In this document: one piece after another, positions 1 to 7,185 of the stretch
How positions within the stretch are numbered: the stretch's first letter is position 1
How the letters are laid out: the number at the start of each line of letters is the position of its first letter
NCBI GenBank assembly: GCA_020054675.1
Contig: JAIHAL010000003.1
Coordinates: forward strand, 186,001-250,000
DNA: 64,000 nt
Direction: 5' to 3'
Source: Oscillospiraceae bacterium
Lineage (GTDB): Bacteria; Bacillota; Clostridia; Oscillospirales; Ruminococcaceae
Position numbers and translations under genes: made by a program
Notes under the pieces: model-generated
Database searches by the model: none
What the model saw: the letters and a program-made list of their open reading frames with translations, nothing else
What the model was told of the DNA's origin: nothing

Positions 1-1509
1 GGAGATCCAGAACGCGCAAAAAAATGTTTTGAAAGTTTTAAAAACTTGCATGAAAGCATGCTTAAAGATGTTCAATGTGAAGAAGCGGAGGCATTGCTTG
101 CTTTTTTGAATAAATGGGATTCATCAAATGCCGCCCAAAATAAAATTTTAGCGCCGGAAATAAGTGAACTGGCAAAGGGGGCAAATATTGTTTTTCGGCT
201 TGATGGCAAAAAAAGCTACATACACGAGAATCCGCAAATAAAAGAGCGTTGGGCTGCAAAAGAAAATGAAACAAGTGATGAGCCTTTAATGCAATGCCTT
301 GTAACAGGTGAAGAAAGTGCCCCCACACGTCTTCATACGGCAATAAAAGGATTATATAAAGGATTATCTTCGGGTAATCAGTTTATCTCATTTAATGCAA
401 ATGCTTATGAATCTTATGGCAAGGAAGATGGCCAAGGACTTAATGCTCCGATAAGCAAGTATGCGGCTTTTGCATATGCAACTGCGCTTAATTATCTTAT
501 CGCAAAGCCAAACCATAATATCCGCATAAGCGATACAACGATGGTTTTTTGGGCGGAAAGGGAATCAATTACATTTGATGAAAGCGAAGAAATAGCAAAC
601 ATTTTCCTTGATTTTGTAGAACCGCAAGAAAAAGATGAAAATGTAAAAAAAGAAACCGTTGCCGATGAATATGCTGCAGAAAAAGTCAGGGGATATTTTA
701 ATGAAATAAGCAAGGGCAATTTGCCGAAAGTATCGGAAGAACTTGAAGATGTCCGTTTTTATATACTTGGAATTTCTCCAAATTCGGCAAGGATTTCGGT
801 AAAATTTTTTATGCGGGACAGTCTTGGGAATTTTATCAAACAGATATCACAACATTACCTTGATATGCAAATAGAAAAGCAATATTCAAGCAACAAGGAA
901 AATTTCCCTATATGGCTGCTTTTAAAAGAAACGGTTTCGCCAAAAGCTTCAAAAGGAACTTTGCCGCATTCAACAATGTCAAACGCCCTTATGAGAGCTG
1001 TACTTAATGGAGAGCCTTATCCATATTCGCTTTACAGCGCGGTTATTTCAAGGATACGCGCCGGCGATGACATAGGGTATTATAAAGCGGCAATAATAAA
1101 GGGTTATTTAATCCGTTCAAAAAGAGAAAAATATAAGGAGGTTCTTACTATGTCACTGAATCCTGATTACGATGCTGAAGTAAGCTATCTTTTGGGGAGG
1201 CTTTTTGCTGTGCTTGAAAAGCTTCAAATTGAGTCAAGCGGAGCGGAATTGAATACCACTATAAGGGACAGGTTTTTTACTTCGGCATGTTCAACGCCGG
1301 CAAATGTTTTTCCATCGCTTTTGCGTCTTTCAAGCCATCATATTTCAAAGGCCGAGTATGGAAAGCAGCATGACAAAAGGATATCGGAAATAATGGAAAA
1401 GCTTGATGTCAACAAAAATCCGTTTCCAAAAACTCTTTCCATTGAACAACAGGGGATTTTTATTTTAGGCTATTATCATCAAAAGAATGCTTTTTATGCA
1501 GGAAAATAA
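1..1509 (+). CDS. cas8c: Cas8c/Csd1, type I-C Cascade large subunit (5'-truncated by window edge)
   Basis: This is the C-terminal 502 residues of a Csd1-family (Cas8c) protein. Its reading frame is open to the first base, so the true start lies left of the window. TTG at 46 is only an internal codon. Family members are usually somewhat under 600 to over 600 residues, so a modest N-terminal part is missing. In type I-C, Cas8c recognises the PAM and sits with Cas5c and Cas7 in Cascade. The identification rests on overall Csd1-like sequence (for example the NAYESYGKEDGQGLNAPIS region and the repeated short helices in the C-terminal half) and on its place directly before cas7. The stop at 1507-1509 is 16 nt from the cas7 start, with an AGGAGG site between. 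The upstream cas3 and cas5c of the subtype would be outside the window. Confidence 0.9.
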   Translation, partial: GDPERAKKCFESFKNLHESMLKDVQCEEAEALLAFLNKWDSSNAAQNKILAPEISELAKGANIVFRLDGKKSYIHENPQIKERWAAKENETSDEPLMQCLVTGEESAPTRLHTAIKGLYKGLSSGNQFISFNANAYESYGKEDGQGLNAPISKYAAFAYATALNYLIAKPNHNIRISDTTMVFWAERESITFDESEEIANIFLDFVEPQEKDENVKKETVADEYAAEKVRGYFNEISKGNLPKVSEELEDVRFYILGISPNSARISVKFFMRDSLGNFIKQISQHYLDMQIEKQYSSNKENFPIWLLLKETVSPKASKGTLPHSTMSNALMRAVLNGEPYPYSLYSAVISRIRAGDDIGYYKAAIIKGYLIRSKREKYKEVLTMSLNPDYDAEVSYLLGRLFAVLEKLQIESSGAELNTTIRDRFFTSACSTPANVFPSLLRLSSHHISKAEYGKQHDKRISEIMEKLDVNKNPFPKTLSIEQQGIFILGYYHQKNAFYAGK

Positions 1510-1525
1510 AAGGAGGAAAAATAAA

Positions 1526-2470
1526 ATGAGCGAAGCAATTAAAAATCGTTATGAGTTTACAATCTTTTTTGACGTTGAAAACGGCAATCCGAACGGGGAC
1601 CCGGATTCCGGCGGAATGCCCCGCATCGACCCCGAAACAGGATATGGAATTGTGACGGATGTTTGCCTTAAAAGGAAAATTCGCAATTATGTGGAAGCAA
1701 CAAAAGAAAATTCAGAAAATTCAGTTGGATATGGAATATATATAAAAAATGGTGTAGTTCTTAATGCTCTTGAAGTTGAGGCAGGAAAAGAATTTGGTAT
1801 TGATAATGAGTTGAAAGAATTACAAAAGGCTTCTACTAAAAAAGAAGCAAAAGAGATTGGGAAAAAAATAAAAAAAGATAATCCTGAAATAGATAAGCTT
1901 CTTTTTAGTTATATGTGCAATAATTATTATGATATCAGAACTTTTGGAGCTGTGATGACAACCTTTGTTAAAGGTGCATTAAATTGCGGACAGGTAAGGG
2001 GTCCGGTCCAGCTTGGTTTTGCAAGAAGCGTTGATAGGATTTTACCTCAGGAAATTTCCATAACCCGTGTTGCAATTACAACAGAGGCAGATGCTGAGAA
2101 AAAAGATAATGAAATGGGAAGAAAATATATAGTTCCGTATGGCCTTTACAGGTGCGACGGATATGTTTCGGCAAACCTTGCAAGAAAAACGACCGGATTT
2201 AGTGAAGATGACCTGAATCTTTTATGGGAAGCCCTTGTTAATATGTTTGATACTGACCATTCGGCGGCAAGGGGTAAAATGGCCACAAGGAAATTGATTG
2301 TGTTCAAGCATGACAGTGAACTTGGAACTTGCCCGGCATATAAACTTTTTGAGGCGGTATCTGCTAAAAGAAAAGAAGGTATTGAAGTTCCGCGCAATTT
2401 TTATGATTATGAGATAAAAATTAATAAGGAAACAATTCCTTCAGATGTTGAAGTAACTGAAATCATATGA
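1526..2470 (+). CDS. cas7: Cas7/Csd2, type I-C Cascade backbone subunit
   Basis: 314-residue Csd2-type Cas7 (RAMP fold), the repeated backbone subunit that coats the crRNA spacer in type I-C Cascade. The N-terminus carries the family signature FDVENGNPNGDPDSGG followed by MPRIDP. A Gly-rich stretch, NCGQVRGPVQLGFARSV, lies mid-protein. I chose ATG 1526 because AGGAGG lies at 1511-1516; the in-frame ATG at 1487 would overlap cas8c and lacks such a site. The stop overlaps cas4 by four bases (ATGA at 2467), indicating translational coupling. Family assignment is secure. Confidence 0.95.
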   Translation: MSEAIKNRYEFTIFFDVENGNPNGDPDSGGMPRIDPETGYGIVTDVCLKRKIRNYVEATKENSENSVGYGIYIKNGVVLNALEVEAGKEFGIDNELKELQKASTKKEAKEIGKKIKKDNPEIDKLLFSYMCNNYYDIRTFGAVMTTFVKGALNCGQVRGPVQLGFARSVDRILPQEISITRVAITTEADAEKKDNEMGRKYIVPYGLYRCDGYVSANLARKTTGFSEDDLNLLWEALVNMFDTDHSAARGKMATRKLIVFKHDSELGTCPAYKLFEAVSAKRKEGIEVPRNFYDYEIKINKETIPSDVEVTEII

Positions 2471-3129
2471 TATACTCTCCCGAAGATTACCTTATGCTTT
2501 CCGGCATACAGCATTTTTGCTTTTGCAAAAGGCAGTGGGGGCTGATACATATTGAGCAGCAGTGGAGCGACAATCTTTTGACGGTTGAGGGGGATATTTT
2601 GCATAAAAACGTGCATGACATCGGATTTGATGAAAAACGAGGGGATAAGATTGTCGTTCGCGGGATGGCTATAAATTCGGCGGAGCTTGGGGTGAGCGGA
2701 GTCTGCGATGTTGTGGAGTTCATGCGTTCAGAAGATGGTGTAAGCATTTTTGGGCGCGAAGGGAAATATAAAGTTATCCCTGTTGAATATAAGCGCGGAA
2801 AGCCAAAGGAAAACGATGCCGACAGATTGCAGCTTGCCGCCCAAGCTATGTGCCTTGAAGAAATGCTTTGCTGCAAAATTGAAAAAGGATTTCTTTATTA
2901 TGGTGAAATCCGGCGGCGTGAAGAAATTGTATTTGATGATGAAATCCGTCAAAAGACTGTTTCCATGATAAAGGAAATGCATGGATATTTTGAACGCGGC
3001 TATACTCCAAAAACAAAAAGGACGAAATCATGCAATGCATGCTCGCTGAAAGATATTTGTCTTCCGGGATTGCAGAAAAATATCTCCGCCGGGAAGTACA
3101 TCCGTGAAAGGCTTGATGAAACGGAATGA
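2467..3129 (+). CDS. cas4: Cas4 exonuclease of CRISPR adaptation
   Basis: 220-residue Cas4, a RecB-fold nuclease with an iron-sulfur cluster that trims prespacers and selects PAM-bearing ends with Cas1-Cas2. Visible family residues are the N-terminal cluster cysteine C20, H46, D81, the E-x-K pair near 107-109 (VEYKRG), a QAxxLE motif near 126-131, and the C-terminal cysteines C189, C192 and C198. All catalytic and cluster ligands appear to be present. It overlaps cas7 (ATGA) and cas1 (ATGA), so all three are probably translated as a unit. Confidence 0.95.
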   Translation: MIYSPEDYLMLSGIQHFCFCKRQWGLIHIEQQWSDNLLTVEGDILHKNVHDIGFDEKRGDKIVVRGMAINSAELGVSGVCDVVEFMRSEDGVSIFGREGKYKVIPVEYKRGKPKENDADRLQLAAQAMCLEEMLCCKIEKGFLYYGEIRRREEIVFDDEIRQKTVSMIKEMHGYFERGYTPKTKRTKSCNACSLKDICLPGLQKNISAGKYIRERLDETE

Positions 3130-4157
3130 AAAAGCTGCTTAATACTTTATATGTGCTTGGTGAGGACAGGTATCTTTCGCTTGACGGAGAGAATATTGTA
3201 GTGCTTTGCGGCAGGGATGAAATAGGCAGAGTGCCTTTGCATAATATTGAAGCCGTGGCCGTTTTTGGATTTTCCGGAGCAAGCCCTGCCTTGATGGGAG
3301 CTCTTGCCGAACGCGGCATAGACCTTTCTTTTATGAGCCCAAGCGGCAAATTTCTTGCAAGAGTATGCGGCAAAGAGCGCGGAAATGTCCTTTTAAGAAG
3401 GAAGCAGTACCGAATTGCGGATGATGAAAATCAAAGTATTTGCATTGCAAGAAATTTTATAGCCGGAAAGCTGTATAATTCAAGATGGGTGCTTGAAAGG
3501 GCGGCAAGAGATTATCCCATGAGGCTGGATGCGGAAAAATTAAAGGGAAAGGCTGATATGATTGGCAAGTCTGCAAATCGTGCTTATGAATCTGAAAATG
3601 CAGACAGCCTCAGAGGGATAGAGGGTGAGGCGGCATCAAATTATTTTTCGGCGTTTGATGAGCTTATTTTGCAGCAAAAGGAAGATTTTTATTTTAACGG
3701 CAGAAATAAAAGGCCTCCACTTGATAATGTAAATGCCATGCTTTCGTTTGCCTATACTCTTCTTTCCGGAATGTGCGCTGCCGGACTTGAAGCTGCGGGA
3801 CTTGACCCTTATGTTGGATTTTTTCACACCGACAGGCCGGGCAGGATATCTTTGGCGCTTGACCTTATGGAAGAATTGCGTCCTGTGTTTGCGGACAGGT
3901 TTGTAATAACTGCAATAAACAAAAGGCTGATTAACGGAAAGGATTTTATTAAAAAAGAGGATGGTGCTGTTTTATTTACTGAAAACGGCAAAAAAACTTT
4001 TTTGAAATTATGGCAGGAGCGCAAACAGGAAGAAATCCGGCATCCTTTTCTTGATGAAAAAATACAATGGGGTCTTGTGCCATATGTTCAGGCATTGCTT
4101 CTTGCCCGCCATTTGCGCGGGGATTTGGATGAATACCCGTCATTCATGTGGAAATAA
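3126..4157 (+). CDS. cas1: Cas1 integrase of type I-C
   Basis: 343-residue Cas1, the metal-dependent integrase that inserts new spacers at the leader end of the array together with Cas2. The expected acidic site is present: E166 in RGIEGEAA, H234 in FFHTDRPG and D246/E249 in DLMEELRP. Length is normal for I-C Cas1. The start overlaps the cas4 stop as ATGA. The cas2 start follows about 20 nt after the stop. Confidence 0.96.
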   Translation: MKKLLNTLYVLGEDRYLSLDGENIVVLCGRDEIGRVPLHNIEAVAVFGFSGASPALMGALAERGIDLSFMSPSGKFLARVCGKERGNVLLRRKQYRIADDENQSICIARNFIAGKLYNSRWVLERAARDYPMRLDAEKLKGKADMIGKSANRAYESENADSLRGIEGEAASNYFSAFDELILQQKEDFYFNGRNKRPPLDNVNAMLSFAYTLLSGMCAAGLEAAGLDPYVGFFHTDRPGRISLALDLMEELRPVFADRFVITAINKRLINGKDFIKKEDGAVLFTENGKKTFLKLWQERKQEEIRHPFLDEKIQWGLVPYVQALLLARHLRGDLDEYPSFMWK

Positions 4158-4176
4158 CGAAAAAGCAGGTGATGAT

Positions 4177-4467
4177 GTGCTTGTTTTAGTCACATATGAT
4201 GTGAATACCGAGTCGGAGAGCGGGAAAAAGAGGCTTAGGAAAGTTGCCAAGCAATGCGTGAATTATGGACAAAGAGTTCAGAATTCCGTTTTTGAATGTG
4301 TTGTTGATGCTGCCCAATTAAGGCTTTTAAGGGATATTCTTGAAGGAATAATTGATAAAGAAAAGGATAGCCTGCGTTTTTATATGCTTGGGAATGATTA
4401 TAAAAACAAAGTTATACATATTGGGGCAAAAGAAAGTTTTGACCTTGAAGGCCCGCTTTTGTTTTAG
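4177..4467 (+). CDS. cas2: Cas2 endonuclease-fold adaptation subunit
   Basis: 96-residue Cas2 read from GTG 4177. It begins with the strand LVLVTYDVN, whose aspartate is the conserved Cas2 metal residue, and contains KRLRKVAKQC and QNSVFECVV as in I-C Cas2 proteins. The open frame extends left to 4051, but that extension overlaps cas1 and is unlike Cas2. AGGTGAT just before GTG is the likely ribosome site, although its spacing is short. Cas2 bridges Cas1 dimers during integration. The gene ends directly before the CRISPR leader. Confidence 0.9.
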   Translation: MLVLVTYDVNTESESGKKRLRKVAKQCVNYGQRVQNSVFECVVDAAQLRLLRDILEGIIDKEKDSLRFYMLGNDYKNKVIHIGAKESFDLEGPLLF

Positions 4468-4635
4468 TGCGAATGTGAAGCTAACATAAAAATGTCGGGT
4501 TATTCGCACTTCAAAAATGCGACAAAAATAAAATAAAGATTTAATTTTTATGCCCTAATTATTGATTTAAGTTTATTTTTATGGTAAAATAAACAAAAAA
4601 GTAAAATAATAAAAATGTTTTTTTACTTTTTTGCA
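4468..4635 (+). promoter_or_regulatory. CRISPR leader
   Basis: This 168-nt A/T-rich stretch lies between cas2 and the first repeat, the usual leader position in type I-C, and gives the array its orientation. It contains a 9-bp inverted repeat, AGTGCGAAT (4466-4474) and ATTCGCACT (4502-4510), overlapping the cas2 stop, and then T/A tracts up to the first repeat. The hairpin could end cas transcription or mark the leader; which one cannot be decided here. Confidence 0.7.
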
Positions 4636-4998
4636 GTCGCTCCCCCCCGCGGGGAGCGTGGATTGAAATATCCTCATCCATTTTATTTTGCGCTGTTACA
4701 AGTGTCGCTCCCCCCCGCGGGGAGCGTGGATTGAAATAAAACCGTCAAGCTGTTTTTGAGTGTCTGCCAATGTCGCTCCCCCCCGCGGGGAGCGTGGATT
4801 GAAATTGCTGCCGCGCTAAAATCAAGGTCAAATTTGAGCTGTCGCTCCCCCCCGCGGGGAGCGTGGATTGAAATAATACGCAAGCAACGCCACGAAACTT
4901 AATATCAGCGTCGCTCCCCCCCGCGGGGAGCGTGGATTGAAATCTTCGTGGTTATATTGCATGATAATGTCTGACATGGTCGCTCCCCCCCGCGGGGA

Positions 4999-5027
4999 GC
5001 GTGGATTGAAATCGCGTGGATTGAAAT
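4999..5027 (+). repeat. Duplicated repeat tail after the sixth CRISPR repeat
   Basis: The 14-nt repeat end GCGTGGATTGAAAT occurs at 4999-5012 as the end of the sixth repeat and again at 5014-5027, separated by a single C. A normal 34-nt spacer (5028-5061) follows. The apparent 49-nt spacer is therefore a second repeat tail plus a normal spacer. Confidence 0.93.
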
Positions 5028-5462
5028 GGATGCGGAGCGGCTGGAAAATTGCGGTTTTTGCGTCGCTCCCCCCCGCGGGGAGCGTGGATTGAAATCTTGT
5101 TCTGCCGAAATTGAGCTTATTTCGGTTTGGTCGCTCCCCCCCGCGGGGAGCGTGGATTGAAATATCAAAAATTTCTTCCAATTTTTATTCCTCCTTTGTC
5201 GCTCCCCCCCGCGGGGAGCGTGGATTGAAATGCGCAAAGCTTTATTGGTTTTGGCTTTGTATTCCTGTCGCTCCCCCCCGCGGGGAGCGTGGATTGAAAT
5301 AACAACAACATGGACGAGGATAAAATCTTGTTCGGCGTCGCTCCCCCCCCGCGGGGAGCGTGGATTGAAATTTTACGAATGCCCACCGCAAGGAGGGAAC
5401 GGCGGGCGTCGCTCCCCCCCGCGGGGAGCGTGGATTGAAATACAGATGTTAATCAATAATTA

Positions 5463-5550
5463 CCACCTCTCCGCAAGTCGCTCCCCCCCGCGGGGAGCGT
5501 GGATTGCCACCTCTCCGCAAGTCGCTCCCCCCCGCGGGGAGCGTGGATTG
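5463..5550 (+). repeat. 44-bp tandem duplication inside the CRISPR array
   Basis: Bases 5463-5506 are repeated exactly at 5507-5550. The unit is the last 14 nt of one spacer (CCACCTCTCCGCAA) plus the first 30 nt of the following repeat. The result is one repeat without its AAAT end and a 14-nt pseudo-spacer. Slippage or unequal recombination is the simplest cause. Confidence 0.95.
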
Positions 5551-5715
5551 AAATACAGCTTGGGGATGCGGTTGACAATCCTAACCTTGTCGCTCCCCCC
5601 CGCGGGGAGCGTGGATTGAAATTTCAAACTTTACCTATATTTTGTCAAATATAAATATATTATTGCTATTCATTGTATATAATAGCAAAATAAAAATATC
5701 GGAAGAGTGATATTT

Positions 5716-7185
5716 ATGTTTTTGTCGATTTTTGATTTAAGCGGCATACAAAGCTTTATATTTGCAACAAATAAACTTCGTGAAATTGCGGGAGCTTCTG
5801 CAATTGTGCGCAATGCTTTGAGCCTTAACGTCCCAAATTTAATAAAAAAATATACCGGAGCTGAAAAAATCTATATTGGCGGAGGAAATGCTCTTGTTAA
5901 ATTCAATTATGAAAAAGATGCAAAAGAATTTGCACGCGAATTGCAAAAAATGGTATTTTTACAATCCGGGGGAGCATTGCGCATTTGTTTTGCAATAATA
6001 AAGGCAGATGAAAATAAATCTCTTGCAGAAAACCAAAAAAAATTAATGGAAGAACTTGATAAAAATAAAAAAACAGCACCTAATGTTTTTACAGCAAAAG
6101 GATTTTCAATTAACGCTCATGAAAATACTACATTTGAGCCTTTTTTGCTTTTTGGAAATAAAGTGAATACAAAAACAAAACATTTTAAACTTAATTCATA
6201 TGAGCAATGTGATGATGAAAAATGTTTTGTTGATAATTTTGATATTTATAAGGTGAATGAAGAAGGCGAAAAAAATTATCTGGCCGTTATACATATTGAT
6301 GGAAATACCATGGGAATACGAATACGCGAATTTGTGGAAAATTTATCAAAAGAGCTCTCACTTGCTGAACAATTAAAAAAGCTTGCTGTATTGTCGGAAG
6401 AAATAGACCAAACTTTTCACAATGTTCTTGATGAAACAATAAAGAGGATGTTTTCTGATAAGGACGAACTTCCTTTCCGTAAAGTTATTTGCGATGGTGA
6501 TGACATAACAGTTATTTGTCTTGCAAAAGATGCTTTTAAATTTGTTGAAATATTTATGGATTTACTTTCTGAAAAATATCTGCCTTCGCTTGGTAAAGAC
6601 AAAAAAATTACAGCTGGAGCAGGCGTTGCAATTGTCAAGTTTAGGTTCCCGTTTTATACGGCATATGAAATTGCCGAACAGCTTTGCAAAAACGCCAAAA
6701 GAAAAGCGCTTGATTTAGGGTATTCTGGAGAAAACAGCAAAAGCAGCATGGATTTTCATGTTTGCTATGGTGGAATAACCACTGAAATAAAAAAATTCAG
6801 AAATCAAAATTATAAGCAAAAAGATTTTAATCTTTCCTTGCGGCCGTATGTTTTTGGAGCAAGTGATAAAAATTTTGATTATAAAAATGGTTTTGAACAA
6901 TCGCTGAAAGATTTTTATTATGGCGAAGACAAAATGTTTGCGAAAAATAAGCTTAAAGAGCTGCGGAATGCATATGTAATAGGTATTAATGCGGCAAAGC
7001 AATACTCCGAAATGATTAAAGCGCGTCATAAAGATAAAGAGGATGAAAAGGCCGTGCAAACAATTGCTGATAATATTGTTGAGATTAAATCAGGCAAATT
7101 TCAAGGCAAATATGCAAAATATTTTGATGTTTTGGATGTTCTCGACTTTTTGGCACCTGATGGCGTAGAGGAGGATAATGGCTGA
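5716..7185 (+). CDS. cas10: Cas10-family polymerase-palm subunit, HD domain absent
   Basis: 489-residue Cas10-like protein, the signature large subunit of type III effectors. It opens directly with the palm start FDLSGIQSFIFATNKLREI, so the N-terminal HD DNase domain of canonical Cas10 is missing. The first palm metal motif is AVIHIDGNTMG (D195). The second is CDGDD (residues 259-263) in place of canonical GGDD; both final aspartates are kept. ATG 5716 is preferred over GTG 5707 because GGAAGA at 5701-5706 is then well spaced. A TATAAT at 5678-5683 in the A/T-rich leader is a possible -10. The gene leads a tightly packed operon beginning 94 nt after the CRISPR array. Role inferred from the family: cyclic oligoadenylate synthesis after target RNA binding. 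Confidence 0.85.
   Translation: MFLSIFDLSGIQSFIFATNKLREIAGASAIVRNALSLNVPNLIKKYTGAEKIYIGGGNALVKFNYEKDAKEFARELQKMVFLQSGGALRICFAIIKADENKSLAENQKKLMEELDKNKKTAPNVFTAKGFSINAHENTTFEPFLLFGNKVNTKTKHFKLNSYEQCDDEKCFVDNFDIYKVNEEGEKNYLAVIHIDGNTMGIRIREFVENLSKELSLAEQLKKLAVLSEEIDQTFHNVLDETIKRMFSDKDELPFRKVICDGDDITVICLAKDAFKFVEIFMDLLSEKYLPSLGKDKKITAGAGVAIVKFRFPFYTAYEIAEQLCKNAKRKALDLGYSGENSKSSMDFHVCYGGITTEIKKFRNQNYKQKDFNLSLRPYVFGASDKNFDYKNGFEQSLKDFYYGEDKMFAKNKLKELRNAYVIGINAAKQYSEMIKARHKDKEDEKAVQTIADNIVEIKSGKFQGKYAKYFDVLDVLDFLAPDGVEEDNG

Larger units (their letters stand above)
4636..5622 (+). CRISPR. Type I-C CRISPR array, 15 repeats
   Basis: The repeat is 34 nt, beginning GTCGCTCCCCCCCGCGGGG and ending AGCGTGGATTGAAAT, with the inner GCTCCCC/GGGGAGC hairpin and the ATTGAAAT tail typical of I-C. 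Repeats start at 4636, 4704, 4772, 4841, 4910, 4979, 5062, 5130, 5198, 5267, 5337, 5408, 5477, 5521 and 5589. Spacers are 34-36 nt with two exceptions, at 5013-5061 and 5507-5520, which reflect internal rearrangements. The repeat at 5337 has eight C instead of seven and is 35 nt. The repeat at 5477 lacks its last four bases. The last repeat (5589-5622) is intact rather than degenerate. Apparent ORFs across the array on both strands are repeat artefacts. Confidence 0.98.

Noticed and set aside
4051-4176. N-terminal extension of Cas2 by 42 residues
   Set aside because: It overlaps cas1, does not resemble Cas2, and the known Cas2 N-terminus begins at LVLVTYD after GTG 4177.
4683-5619. Several open frames on both strands across the CRISPR array encoding repeated PRGGER- or SPPRGAWIEI-type peptides
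   Set aside because: They are translations of the 34-nt repeats and vary only with the spacers; no ribosome sites or family resemblance.
5633-5677. Clear -35 element for the type III operon
   Set aside because: TATAAT at 5678-5683 is convincing, but no good -35 is found 16-18 nt upstream, so no promoter feature is claimed.
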